DNA of 64,000 nt from DATFNV01 sp963827935 (GTDB taxonomy: Bacteria; Planctomycetota; Planctomycetia; Gemmatales; Gemmataceae): assembly GCA_963827935.1 (NCBI GenBank), contig CAWHCN010000017.1, positions 930,001-994,000 of the forward strand, given 5' to 3'. The translations under genes were made by a program, and so were the position numbers. This document shows positions 28,713 to 38,201 of the stretch, in pieces. Position 1 is the first letter of the stretch, and the number at the start of each line of letters is the position of its first letter. The notes under the pieces were generated by a model. The model was not told the origin of the DNA and did not search any database. It saw only the letters and a list, made by a program, of their open reading frames with translations.

Positions 28713-31154
28713 ATGCGACGTTACCTCCCTGCATTCGCACTGCTGCTGGCGGTGCCGCTCGTCTGGTGCGGGTCGGCCCGCGCTCACGGCCTGTTGATCC
28801 CCGCCGAAAAGACCGTGCCGCCCCTGGCCATGCTCAACCACAAAGTGAGCATCACGATCGAGGACCAGGTCGCCCTCACCAAGGTGGAACAGACCTTCCG
28901 CAACCACACCAACCGCAACCTCGAAGCCACCTACGTCTTCCCCGTCCCCAAGGGGGCCTCCGTCAACAAGTTCACCATGACGGTCAACGGCCATGACGTG
29001 AAAGGCGAACTGGTCGAGGCCGACAAGGCCCGGCAGATTTACACCAGCATTGTCCGCCGCACCCAGGACCCCGGCCTGCTGGAATACATCGGCAGCGACC
29101 TGTTGCAGATGAAGGTCTTTCCCATCGCCCCGCACAGCGACCAGAAGGTGACGCTCAACTACACCTCGGTCAGCGGCCGCACCGGCGACCTGGTCGAATA
29201 TGTCTATCCTCTCAAGACCGACGGCAAGGCGACGGCCACGCTGGAAACCTTCAGCATCGAGGCGACGATCAAGTCGCAGCATGCGGTGCAGAACGTCTAC
29301 AGCCCCACGCACGCCATTTCGCTGAAGCGGCAGACCGACAAGCAAGTCACGGTGGTCTTCGAACGCAGCCAGGGCCTGCTCGACAAGGATTTCCAGCTCT
29401 TCTACCAGCTTGGCGACAAGGACGTGGGCCTCACCGCACTGACGCATCGGCCGGTGGCCTCCGATCCGGGCTACTTCATGGCCCTGATCACGCCCAAGGT
29501 GGAAATCAGGAAGGAATACCAGGTGCCGCGCGACGTGGTGCTGGTGCTGGATACCTCGGGCAGCATGCGCGAGAACGGCAAGCTGGACCAGGCGAAGAAG
29601 GCGCTCAATTACTGTCTGAATAGTCTCGACAAGAACGACCGCTTTGCCCTGATTAACTTTGCCACCACCGTGAACCGCTACAAGGACGGCCTGGTGGAAG
29701 CCGACGCCGACCGCGTCGGGCAGGCCAGGAAGTGGGTTGACAACCTGGAAGCCACGGGCGGCACCGCCATCTACGATGCCCTGGAATCGGCCCTGGCGTT
29801 GCGTCCGGCCGATGAGGGACGCACCTTCCTGATCGTCTTCTTCACCGACGGCGAACCGACCATCGGCGAGACCAACCCCGACAATATCCTCAAGAACACC
29901 TTCGCCAAGAACTCGGCTAACACGCGCATCTTCACCTTCGGCGTCGGCGACGACGTCAACGCCGTGCTGCTCGACCGCCTGGCCGAGGGAACGCGGGCGG
30001 TGAGCACTTTCGTGCGGCCGCAGGAGGACATCGAGGTCAAGGTCAGCGCCCTCTACAGCAAGATCAGCCATCCCGTGCTGGCCAACCTGAAGCTGGCCGC
30101 CACCGGCGACGTGTCGCTGGACGAAGTCTATCCGATCCAGCTGCCTGACCTGTTCCACGGCCAGCAACTGGTGGTCCTGGGCCGCTTCAAGGGGCAGGGA
30201 GCCTCGGCCCTCAAGTTGACCGGCACCGTCGGCAAGGAAACCAAGGAGTTCGCCTACGATCTGCGCTTCCCCGACAAGACCAACGATGAACGCGGTTTTG
30301 TCGAGGAAATCTGGGCGCGGCGCAAGGTCGGCTTCCTGCTCGACCAGATCCGGGCCAACGGCGAGAAAAAGGAGCTGAAAGATGAGGTGATCGTGCTAGC
30401 GAAAAAGTACGGCATCACCACGCCGTACACCAGCTGGCTGATCGTGCCGGACGGCCCGATCCCCGTCGCCCGCGGTGGTCTGCCGGGCCGCGGCTTCGGC
30501 GGCGGCCTGGGCGGCAGCTTCGGCGGCGGTGGCTTCGGCGGTGGTGGAGCCCCGGGCCTGGCGCCGGCCGCACCGGGCGGTGCCGCGAAACCGGTCACCA
30601 CCTTCGCCAAGGAAGTGCAAAACAAGCCGGCTGACGCCGCTGCCAACCGCGAGCGCCTGGAAGCCGAGCAGCTCGACCGCCTGGCCCGCGATGCCAAGGG
30701 GGACAAGGATGTCAAGCGCATGCTCGACGAGGCCAGGGCCAAGAAGGCCACCCTCGACAGCACCAAGCAGGCCTTCGAGCTGGGCGAGAAGGACAAATTC
30801 CAGGCCGGCAAAAGCGGCGTCGATCTGGCCATCTATAGCTGCAACCTCCGCAATCAGACCCGCCTGGAGCAAACGGCGCAGCGCAACGCCTATGGCCGTA
30901 ACTGCATGGAGATCGGCGGCGTCTGGATCGACGAGAAGTTTGACGCCAAGACTCCAACGCTGGTGGTCAAGGCCCAGAGCGACGCCTACTTCCGCATCCT
31001 CGAATTGCAACCGAAGATGAAGGACGTCTACCGCCTCGGCAACCATCTTGTCTGGATGGCGCCGAACGGCACCGCCCTGGTGGTCGATACCAGTGAGGGG
31101 AAGGACAAGCTGGACGATATGGAGATTCAGAAGCTGTTTGTCGCGAAGAAATGA
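28713..31154 (+). CDS. VIT and vWA domain protein, second tandem copy
   Basis: The 814-residue protein starts at ATG 28713 (MRRYLPAFALL, signal peptide ending SARA), 115 bases after the first copy. The VIT domain covers residues ~30-165 and the vWA MIDAS starts at Asp 280 in DTSGSMRENG, with FFTDGEPTIGETN later. The two copies are very similar through the VIT and vWA domains. They diverge in the linker, which here is almost pure Gly with Phe/Ser (GRGFGGGLGGSFGGGGFGGG). No frame break is seen, so this copy is the reference for its neighbour. Duplication within the operon is likely. Confidence 0.92.
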   Translation: MRRYLPAFALLLAVPLVWCGSARAHGLLIPAEKTVPPLAMLNHKVSITIEDQVALTKVEQTFRNHTNRNLEATYVFPVPKGASVNKFTMTVNGHDVKGELVEADKARQIYTSIVRRTQDPGLLEYIGSDLLQMKVFPIAPHSDQKVTLNYTSVSGRTGDLVEYVYPLKTDGKATATLETFSIEATIKSQHAVQNVYSPTHAISLKRQTDKQVTVVFERSQGLLDKDFQLFYQLGDKDVGLTALTHRPVASDPGYFMALITPKVEIRKEYQVPRDVVLVLDTSGSMRENGKLDQAKKALNYCLNSLDKNDRFALINFATTVNRYKDGLVEADADRVGQARKWVDNLEATGGTAIYDALESALALRPADEGRTFLIVFFTDGEPTIGETNPDNILKNTFAKNSANTRIFTFGVGDDVNAVLLDRLAEGTRAVSTFVRPQEDIEVKVSALYSKISHPVLANLKLAATGDVSLDEVYPIQLPDLFHGQQLVVLGRFKGQGASALKLTGTVGKETKEFAYDLRFPDKTNDERGFVEEIWARRKVGFLLDQIRANGEKKELKDEVIVLAKKYGITTPYTSWLIVPDGPIPVARGGLPGRGFGGGLGGSFGGGGFGGGGAPGLAPAAPGGAAKPVTTFAKEVQNKPADAAANRERLEAEQLDRLARDAKGDKDVKRMLDEARAKKATLDSTKQAFELGEKDKFQAGKSGVDLAIYSCNLRNQTRLEQTAQRNAYGRNCMEIGGVWIDEKFDAKTPTLVVKAQSDAYFRILELQPKMKDVYRLGNHLVWMAPNGTALVVDTSEGKDKLDDMEIQKLFVAKK

Positions 31155-31204
31155 CCCGGCGAGCGGCGCGGCGTCAGCCCGCCGGTGACAGCCTTGAAGA
31201 CACG

Positions 31205-31236
31205 ACCCCGCGCCGCTTCGCCCAGCGGCGCGGGGT
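31205..31236. terminator. Rho-independent-like terminator after the vWA genes
   Basis: Perfect 12-bp stem ACCCCGCGCCGC/GCGGCGCGGGGT with an 8-base loop, followed by TT. A near-identical copy lies at 34074-34107 and a degenerate one near 31895-31935. Confidence 0.75.
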
Positions 31237-31309
31237 TTGCTATTTGTCCCATTACATCTCCACAATAAGTCTTGACCAAAAATCTGGTCTTCTGTAGGTT
31301 AGAGTAATC

Positions 31310-31633
31310 ATGGCATGGACCGTCACTTTGAAAGAGTCGGTCGTGGAGGACCTCCGTTGGTTTGGGCGGAAGGATGCGAGGTTGCACTGGCGTGCGGCCG
31401 AGGAACCCCTCAGCGCGGATCCCTTGGCCGAGACCAGGAACATCAAGACCCTGCGGCCCTACGCGGTCGCGCAACCTGAGCTCCGCTTGTTTGGCAAGTC
31501 TCGCGTGCTCTTCAATCTCGATCTGAAAACGGAGGTAGTGACGCTCGTCCTTGTCGGCGAGAAACGCGGAAACACGCTCATCGTTCAGGGAGAGGAGTTC
31601 ACGGCACACCATGAAGATCGTTCCGCTGAGTGA
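31310..31633 (+). CDS. RelE/ParE-family toxin
   Basis: A 107-residue protein whose length and strand pattern fit the RelE/ParE superfamily: MAWTVTLKESVVEDLRWFGR (helix pair at the start), LAETRNIKTLRPY, then ELRLFGKSRVLFNLDLKTEVVTLVLVGEK, the usual R-lrvlf..d...v.vl.vG strand sequence. The stop overlaps the start of the antitoxin by 23 bases, so the toxin is encoded first, as in HigBA. It lies on the plus strand downstream of the vWA terminator. Confidence 0.75.
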   Translation: MAWTVTLKESVVEDLRWFGRKDARLHWRAAEEPLSADPLAETRNIKTLRPYAVAQPELRLFGKSRVLFNLDLKTEVVTLVLVGEKRGNTLIVQGEEFTAHHEDRSAE

Positions 31634-32084
31634 AGCCAAAACCAACCTGAGCCGGTATGCGCGCCTGTGCCGCGGCGAGACAGTGATCGTTACCGTCAAA
31701 GGGTTGCCGGCGTTTCAGTTGGTGCCCCTGGACGGGGATGACGATCTCATCGACCAGCTCCTGAAGCATAATCCGAGTTTTCAGAAGCTCCTTGAGGAGC
31801 GCCGGGCGGAGCGAACGCTAAGCGCCAAGGACGCGGCGCGCCGGCTGCGCTCAGCGCGTGGCGCTCCTGGTTCATTCGGCAGCGGCCAACGGCGCTTCAC
31901 TTCGCGCCAGTTCGCCCCGCGGCGCGGGGTTGTCGTTCACCTCGGACAGTCTACATTTCCTCTGCTTGCCCAGTTGGTCAAGTCCACACAACCCGTGCGG
32001 AACTCGCGAAATGGCCAGCACCACGCCGCCAGCGTTCCTCTGGAAAGCGATTGCCCGCGGCCGCAAGGGACCAGGTCCGCGTAG
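31611..32084 (+). CDS. Phd/YefM-like antitoxin (C-terminus possibly extended)
   Basis: The Phd fold is clear: MKIVPLSEAKTNLSRYARLC, GETVIVTVKGLPAFQLVPL and an acidic helix DDDLIDQLLKHNPSFQKLL. The natural protein probably ends near KDAARRLRSAR (about 31857). The frame stays open to 32084 through a GC-rich palindromic stretch and low-quality sequence, suggesting that the original stop was lost when adjacent DNA was joined. It would bind the toxin encoded just upstream and may repress the pair. Confidence 0.75.
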   Translation: MKIVPLSEAKTNLSRYARLCRGETVIVTVKGLPAFQLVPLDGDDDLIDQLLKHNPSFQKLLEERRAERTLSAKDAARRLRSARGAPGSFGSGQRRFTSRQFAPRRGVVVHLGQSTFPLLAQLVKSTQPVRNSRNGQHHAASVPLESDCPRPQGTRSA

Positions 32085-33907
32085 CAGGCATTGTCTCGCA
32101 TACAACCGCAGTGCGCACGCGACCATTCTCGTCGGCGGTGTGCTCGGAGGACGGGACGGCGGCCTCCAGAAGGACACCTGGGAGCTATTTGATGGGGAAT
32201 GGTCACCAATCGACACCCGAAAGCATGCGCTGGGCCGGCACCGCGCGGCCATGGTCTACGACGAGCGCCGAGGTAAATGCGTCCTGTTTGGCGGGGAAGG
32301 CGGGGAGGGGGATAAGTTCAGCGCACACGGCGACACCTGGACCTACGCGAAGGAGCGCTGGGAGCGACGCTTGACGGGCTCAGAACCGGGCCCCAGACCG
32401 CGCTGCGGTCATGCGATGGCCTATGACGAGGAGGCCGAGGTGGTCGTGCTCTTCGGCGGAACGACCGGCAATCCCCTGAAGCCGCAGCCGCTGGGAGATA
32501 CCTGGCTATTCGATGGCGCGGCCTGGCACCCGGTTCCTGGCCCCGCGCCGCCGGCACGACGATACGCCGCCTTCGCCTATGACCCGGGGCTGAAAGGGTG
32601 TGTCTTGCACGGGGGCTCGGAAGACGACGCCGGCACGCGCGGTTTCGGCGACACCTGGCTGTTCCGCGATGGAATCTGGAGCCGACTCCCCAAAGCCTTC
32701 GACACCGGCGCTCGCGATGACCACGGGCTGGCCTACCACTGGGCGGCAAAAAGGCTTGTGATGTTCGGCGGCCACGGGAGTGAGCACCAGGTGCTGACAC
32801 GTGAGGCCAATGGTTGGCGGGAGATCGAAGGCCTGCAATTGCCACCGCGACATCAATGCTCACCCCTGTGCTGGGACGAGGACCTGGAGGGCCTCGTCTG
32901 TCACGGCGGCGAACTGCATTCCGGAGGACCACAATTCGACACCACCTGGGTCCTCAAGCTATCCTCGTCACCAAAACGTCGCGACATGGTGGGCGGATGG
33001 GATGAAGCTGAGGCTTATCCCGAGGTCGAGGCGGCTGACGCCGCGCCACCCGCGGCGGCTGACCGGGCTGATCGGATCGCCAGCAAGGGTCCGTACACGG
33101 GCGGTCCCATCACCTGCCATCGCTGCGGCGTCTCGTTCCAGCCCGGTGAGGGATGCGGCGGAGAATTCGCGAGTTGCCCCAAGTGCGGCTCCTACACGTC
33201 GCTGCCCGGTTCCCAGCCGGCGCCCACTCTCGACTGTGCCGAGCCATTCAAGAGCTGTCCCCACTGCGGCAAGGAGTTGCCAGCGAAGGCCATGCTGTGC
33301 GTCCGCTGCGGGTACAACTACAAGGCGGGCCAGGTCGTCAAGGCGCCGCAGCTTCAAGCCATTCTCGCGCCGCTGGGACGGCAATATCCCGCTGCGGCTG
33401 GCGATCGCCGGCACCCTGTTGTTGCTGTGCGCGCCGGTGCCCATCTTGGTGGATCACGTGGCTGCCGTGGTCGCCGTGTGCCTATGGCCGATTGTGCTGC
33501 TCCTGTCGGCGGGCACGTTCCGCACCCTGAGCCTTCGGCGCGACCGACAGGGCAGGTGCTACCTAAGCACAAGGCCCTGGGTCTGCTTCGTGCCGTTGAT
33601 GAGCTGTACGCGCCTGCTGGATCGGGGCCTTATGCGGCTCGAGCCAGACATGGAGGGAGGCGGCCTGGCGGCCTGGATCCAGCTACTCCTCGGTGACAGA
33701 ATACGTGTGCGCGTCTTCCTGTTCCCCGGCGTGGCTTTCCTATACCTGTATGCGATGCTAGCGGTCGGCACTCACGTCTTGGTCCTTGCCGACGACCGCG
33801 GCAGCCATGTGGAGCGACTGATCCTCTATCGTTGCCGCAGCGAGAGCAAGCTGCGCCAGATCGCCGCTACCATCCGCGAAGTGGCTGGGTTGGAATATAC
33901 CCGCTAA
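32011..33907 (+). CDS. Kelch-propeller, zinc-ribbon and transmembrane protein (frameshifted)
   Basis: From ATG 32011 about six Kelch-type repeats span residues ~20-320, recognised by LFGG doublets and Gly-Asp-Thr-Trp (GKCVLFGGEGGEG, EVVVLFGGTTGN, FGDTWLF). Two zinc ribbons follow: CHRCGVSFQPGEGCGG with CPKCG, and CPHCGKELPAKAMLCVRCGY. The frame shifts between about 33355 and 33385. The other frame continues with two hydrophobic helices (LAIAGTLLLLCAPVPILV; AAVVAVCLWPIVLLLSAG) and a C-terminal cytosolic domain ending EVAGLEYTR at 33907. There is no signal peptide and the ribosome site is weak. A scaffold or sensor role is only a guess. Confidence 0.7.
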
Positions 33908-33973
33908 TAGCTTCACGCGTTCGCTGGTCGGTTGAGCGGCCATCGCCCGCTTTTTGGCGAAATCGTAACCCAC

Positions 33974-34107
33974 AAGCTGTTCGTCGCGAAGAAGTAAGCC
34001 TCGGAGCCCACAGTGAGCGACGCGTTTGGATCCGACCCCGTCGCTGACGCTCCGGGCTCAGAGGGGCAAACACAACCCCGCGCCGCTTCGCCCAGCAGCG
34101 CGGGGTT
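33974..34107 (+). pseudogene. Remnant 3' end and terminator of a VIT-vWA gene
   Basis: Bases 33974-33997 encode KLFVAKK and a stop and match the end of the second vWA gene (31131-31154) at 21 of 24 bases. A terminator copy follows at 34074-34107, nearly identical to 31205-31240. A diverged palindromic element (about 34008-34062) lies between. No other part of the vWA gene is present, so this is a displaced gene tail. Confidence 0.8.
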
Positions 34108-34186
34108 AGCGTTTCGGCGCGTCATCGTCGGCCGCCGAAGAAACCGATCCTGACGCCGACACGTTTTCGCCCCCCGCCCGGTCCTT

Positions 34187-35786
34187 TCATTTCCTCGTCC
34201 CCTTGTCGGTATTCGGCTTGCGCTTGTCATACCGGATGTAGCGGTACTTAGATTGCTTGTAGACCTCGTCCACCAGCTGGAACAGCCTCTCGTCGTACTT
34301 CTGAAGTTTCTCCCGCGTGTTGGCGCCGAACTGCGGCGCATGCAATCGAAGTACGCCTGCACGCCCTCGGCCCAGTATTCGCTCGGGTTCGTGGCGACGT
34401 ATGTCCCCTTCCACAGGCCCTTATCCATGGCGGCCTGGTAAGCGTCCCTCAGCCGGCGGCCGAAGGTCGGATCGACCTCGCGGAGGCCCTGCTGATGGAC
34501 GGCATGGTTGAATTCGTGGATCAAGATGTTTTCTTGGTTGTAGCGGTCGCCCCGGAGGTTCAGCAGGTTCTCCTCGCCGCAGGACGACAGCTTGCCGCCC
34601 AGGCCGCGGGCGCGCTTGTCCCAATCGGTCTTGGGATCGTCCTTCATGTGCCGCTGCTCGGGGACGTCGGTCGTCATCTCGGTCGGGGCCATCACCATGA
34701 ACCGGCAGCCTCGCTTGATCATCGCCTTGAGGATATCGTCGCGGTCGCCCAGCAGCCGGTCGATCAGGTAGCGGGCTTCAAGCAGGGCCTCGTCGGAGAC
34801 CTTGGCCGAGGAGAGGATCGAGAAACCCTTATAATCGAGGTGCTTCTTGTAGAATGTAGTATCCAGCTTGAACTTCTTGACGATCGCCTCGGGAACCTCG
34901 GTGACCGTAGGATCGTCCTTGGCCGGCGCGGGGGTTCTGCTGGCCGCACGGGGATCGCCGGTGGGAGGCGGGGCGAGATCCTGCTTCGCCGGCGGGCCGA
35001 GCAACTCGCTGAGGATGGGCTTCAGGGCGTCCGCCCAGACCTGGTAGCCCTTGGCCGACAGGTGCAGGCGGTCGGGCGACATCCCCTCCAGAAGCTTTCC
35101 GTCCTTATCGGCCAGCTTGTCGTTGATGTTCACATAGCGAACTTTCTTGCCGTCGGCGAGCCGCGACCCGCTCGTTCACCCTGGTGATGGTCGTCATGGC
35201 GGCGGGGTTGTCGTTGCGGGGGGTGATACCCATGAGGATGATAACCGCGTCGGGGGCTTTCAGCCGGCACACGTCGAGGACGGCCTTGAGCCCCGTGGCG
35301 ATGTCGGCGACCTTGGCCTCGTCGCCGCCGGCGGGCGCGGTGGTCCCGATGTTGTTGGTGCCGGCCATGACGACGATGACCTTCGGGTTCACCTTGTCCA
35401 GCTCGCAGTTGTGGAGCCGCCAGAGGATGTTCTGGATGGTGTCCCCGCCCCAACCGAAGTTGGCGGCGTTCCAGCCGTGAAAGTTCTTCTTCCAGTTGTC
35501 CAGAAAGTCGGGATAGTCGGTGGCGCACCCAGCGGCGGGTGATCGAGTCTCCCACGAAGTACACGTCGATCCGCCCCTTTTTCGCCTTCTCCAGGAGCTG
35601 CTCATGCGCGGTGCGGGAGTTCCGATCGGCGCGGGGCATCGGGCGCATGGAGTCCGCGGCCGCGGGGGAGGGGCCCGCCGCTTGCGGCGACTGAGGATGT
35701 CTTTCTGCCGCCGGGCTTGGCTCCAGTCCGAGACCGATCAGGACATAGCCCAGCACCGCGGCCCTGGCGAGGAATTGTCGGCTCAT
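34187..35786 (-). CDS. SGNH hydrolase fused to a zinc metallopeptidase-like domain (three frameshifts)
   Basis: ATG 35786 (GAGGTG upstream) begins a signal peptide (FLARAAVLGYVLIGLG). The SGNH blocks follow: VYFVGDSITRRW, FGWGGDTIQNILW, IVVMAGTNNIG and the catalytic Asp-x-x-His in MSPDRLHLSAKGY. After a Pro-rich linker a second domain carries ENILIHEFNHAVHQQGL, an HExxH zinc site, and TNPSEYWAEGVQAYFD, a likely third ligand region. Frame breaks near 35523, 35155 and 34330 are each resolved by one base. The C-terminus (ANTREKLQKYDERLFQL... ending at 34187) is natural. A secreted esterase or deacetylase linked to a peptidase is suggested; substrates are unknown. Confidence 0.8.
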
Positions 35787-35873
35787 CGCAGCACCTCAGG
35801 GATTCATCTTCGTGGGGATACAAAAGAGACTTCGCGACCGGCTCAGGATTTGGGCCGGACCCTTTGCCCCTTA

Positions 35874-36014
35874 TCATAGAAATGCGCTCGGCTGCGTCGG
35901 GTAGCGTGACGAGCAAAAGCTGGACCCGCACGAAGGGGAGTGTACCTCCTGGTCCCCCGGCAAGGTGCCGACCAGCTCGATGGGATTGTGACAATGCGGA
36001 CAGACGATGTGCAT
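35874..36014 (-). pseudogene. Orphan zinc-ribbon N-terminus of a Ser/Thr kinase
   Basis: A 46-residue ORF from ATG 36014: MHIVCPHCHNPIELVG, then a second CxxC-like half with Ser-Cys-Gly (PSCGSSF), then a stop at 35874. In planctomycetes this ribbon usually opens a long Ser/Thr kinase; no kinase follows here. The second ribbon half has only one Cys (SPSCG instead of CPSCG). It is read as a truncated gene start. Confidence 0.6.
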
Positions 36015-36066
36015 CGGAGTGGTCTCCGGGCGACAGGAAGGCGGGACGTTCCGGCATTGTCCGCCA

Positions 36067-37080
36067 TCAAGTCGGCCGGGTCAACCTTGCCACCCCTCCA
36101 ACGGGAAGTGACACACCGCTACTCCGCGGCTCGCGGAGTGATTCCGCCATCATGGAGGGGATTTCGTCAAGAAATCGTTCTTTTCTCCCCTCGGGCCAGC
36201 GCGCCCAGAGGTCGGCGAGCCCGGGATTCTCTTCCGGGTAGTAGGTGTCGGCTTCTTCCCCCCGCTGCAGGTGGTTCGCCATGTGGTCTGCCGTGGCAAC
36301 CAGGGTTGCCAGCCGGGTCGAGTGCTCGCTCAGGCTGGGCTCGTGATGGAACCTCATCGCCTGGATCAGAACTTCAGGCAGCTTGCTTTGCTCCCCAAAC
36401 CAGCCGCCCAGCGCGCAGTGGTCGATGCCGATGGCCGCCCGTTCCCGCTCAAGCAGCCCCGGTTCCTCGTGGAAATCCATCGCGTCGGTCCGGGTGAAAC
36501 AGTCCGGGTCCGCCAGCAGCAGCAGAACGCGACCCATGTCGTGCAGTAGCCCGGCCGAAAACTCCTCACCGGCAAACATCAGGCGATAGGAGCGGTTGAT
36601 CTGGCGACACAGGCAACCGGTGACGTACCCGTGATGCCAGAGGCCCTCGCACTGCAACCTCTCCTCGCCGGTCATGTTCCAGATCAGGCTTTTCATGCAG
36701 ATGGCAATGATCAGGTTCTTGCAGGGGAACATCCCGAGGCGCACCACAGCCTGGGGAAGTTTCACTGCCGGGTGCGCGCCGGAATAGATCGCGCTATTCG
36801 CGATGCGAAGCAGGTCGGTGGCGATGGCGGCATCGCCCTCAATGAGCCGAGCGAAATGGGCCGCATCGGTGCGCGGGTCATTGGCCAGGGCCATCGCCCG
36901 CGTGGCGACGTCCGGCATGGTCGGCATATTCCCCACGAGCCGGAGAACGTTTAGCTCCAGCCGTGCCGCCAGTTCGCGCGTCCCCTCTACCGCCGGCCGA
37001 GTGTTCGACCGAAACAGGTCGCGCAGCTTGTCGGCGAAGCGTTTGAGTATCACCCCGTTACCCTCGGCTCCTTGTGACAT
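36067..37080 (-). CDS. HDOD-domain protein
   Basis: Residues ~45-250 fit the HDOD domain: LRLVGNMPTMPDVATRAMAL, ARLIEGDAAIATDLLRIANS, VRLGMFPCKNLIIAI, then FSAGLLHDMGRVLLLLADP and IDHCALGGWFGEQ in place of the HD-GYP metal site. HDOD proteins act in signalling and lack known enzymatic activity. The frame stays open upstream to a GTG at 37473. That extension is low-complexity and Pro-rich, so I prefer ATG 37080, though the longer start is possible. The C-terminal ~60 residues are a Trp/Glu-rich helix. No partner domain (GGDEF, EAL) is attached. Confidence 0.78.
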   Translation of the reverse strand: MSQGAEGNGVILKRFADKLRDLFRSNTRPAVEGTRELAARLELNVLRLVGNMPTMPDVATRAMALANDPRTDAAHFARLIEGDAAIATDLLRIANSAIYSGAHPAVKLPQAVVRLGMFPCKNLIIAICMKSLIWNMTGEERLQCEGLWHHGYVTGCLCRQINRSYRLMFAGEEFSAGLLHDMGRVLLLLADPDCFTRTDAMDFHEEPGLLERERAAIGIDHCALGGWFGEQSKLPEVLIQAMRFHHEPSLSEHSTRLATLVATADHMANHLQRGEEADTYYPEENPGLADLWARWPEGRKERFLDEIPSMMAESLREPRSSGVSLPVGGVARLTRPT

Positions 37081-37791
37081 CGGCAGGGAAACCGCTCTCT
37101 CCTGGATCGCCGGGAGAGAAGATGCCGCCGATCGATCGTCGATCGCTGGAAGCTCGACCGTGCGGGCGTCACCTGAAGCATACGTTCCTCGCGCGCCTTG
37201 TGACGGCTGGGCGCCGCGTTGGTGCCCGGGAGGAGCTGTTTCAGGCACGCCACCGACTGGGCCTTCGCCCTTCCAGCCAGCGTTCGCGGCCGACATCGGG
37301 CCGTTCTGCGCGCCCGCGTCCTGGCTCCCGGTCAGCCGAAGGTGACGTGGGCTGAAGGCGGGGTGGTGCGGATTATCGGGTCGGCAACCCAAGAGCGCTG
37401 GCGGTGGTCGCAGTCGCGTGCCGCCTGGGAAGAGGGGGGCTGACCGCTCGATCAGGTCTTCCAGGCCATTCACGCTGCATCGGGGTAGTGAGGTGGGGCG
37501 CCGACCTCAGAAGTGAAAAGGGACATTTAGCAGGCTTAATCTACGATGTCCCCTTTTCCTGGTCCGGTCCCCGGCCGCGATCGACGATTTCGATGGTCTT
37601 TTTCATGCCTGGTTCCCAGTGAAAAAAGCCAGATTGACTTGTTGCTCGACTGGCGTCAGAACGGGCTTGTTTCACCGTATCACATGGACGCATGGCCAAC
37701 AAGGCGCCGGCGCACACGGATGCCGGTTTTTCCTTTGTGTTCTTGATGTCCTTTGTGGTTACTTTTTCGTCTTCGCCAGCCTCCTACTGTT
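37081..37791. other. Mostly noncoding stretch with a TGTCCCCTTTT hairpin
   Basis: The left part may be an N-terminal extension of the HDOD gene. From 37474 no gene is credible. A hairpin at 37515-37558 pairs GAAAAGGGACAT with ATGTCCCCTTTTC (one bulged base). Further right, sequence near 37759-37783 resembles, on the minus strand, a short LAKTKK-stop tail. Confidence 0.55.
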
Positions 37792-38201
37792 TCATGCTTC
37801 CTCGCGCAGCAGAGCGCGAAAGCCGGCCTGAACGAAATGCTGATCCGCCGTCAGTGCCTCCTTCAGCCGGCGCTGTTTCATGACCACAAACGATAGGCAA
37901 TCCACCAGCGACCAGTGCTTGTCGGGCCGCCGGGCGAACAGATCAAAACCGGCCTGAAAGAGTTGCTTCGAGGCAGGGACGATTTCTACCGCCGGATCGG
38001 ACTCCAGATCGCGCACGAGGTTCACAAACGCCGGTCGATCCTCCGGCGCAACAGAAGCCCGCCGGTCTCAACGACGATATATTCGGTGGTGACGATTCCC
38101 GCGATCAAAGTCGCGCTCAACTCCACCGCTCGGGAATGAAAACTGTCGTTCGGCCCACTGAAAGCCACGAAATACGAAGTGTCTGCGAAGATCGGTTTCA
38201 T
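37792..38201 (-). CDS. PIN-domain toxin, VapC-like (frameshifted)
   Basis: ATG 38201 overlaps the antitoxin stop (ATGA). The start KPIFADTSYFVAFSGPNDSF carries the first PIN acidic residue (Asp in ADTS). The second half HWSLVDCLSFVVMKQRRL carries the later Asp (LVDC) and TADQHFVQAGF ends the family pattern (usually tsDxHF). The two halves are in different frames; inserting one G near 38055 (TTGCG to TTGGCG) joins them as a protein of ~137 residues. PIN toxins are Mg-dependent ribonucleases cleaving tRNA or rRNA. Confidence 0.85.

Noticed and set aside
28668..30167. 499-residue minus-strand ORF opposite the second vWA gene
   Set aside because: It mirrors the plus-strand gene and its counterpart over the first copy. 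It is an effect of high GC and codon bias, without its own start signal or motif.
37081..37473. N-terminal extension of the HDOD protein
   Set aside because: The frame is open but the sequence is low-complexity without a ribosome site at 37473. I kept the shorter start, noting the longer one as possible.
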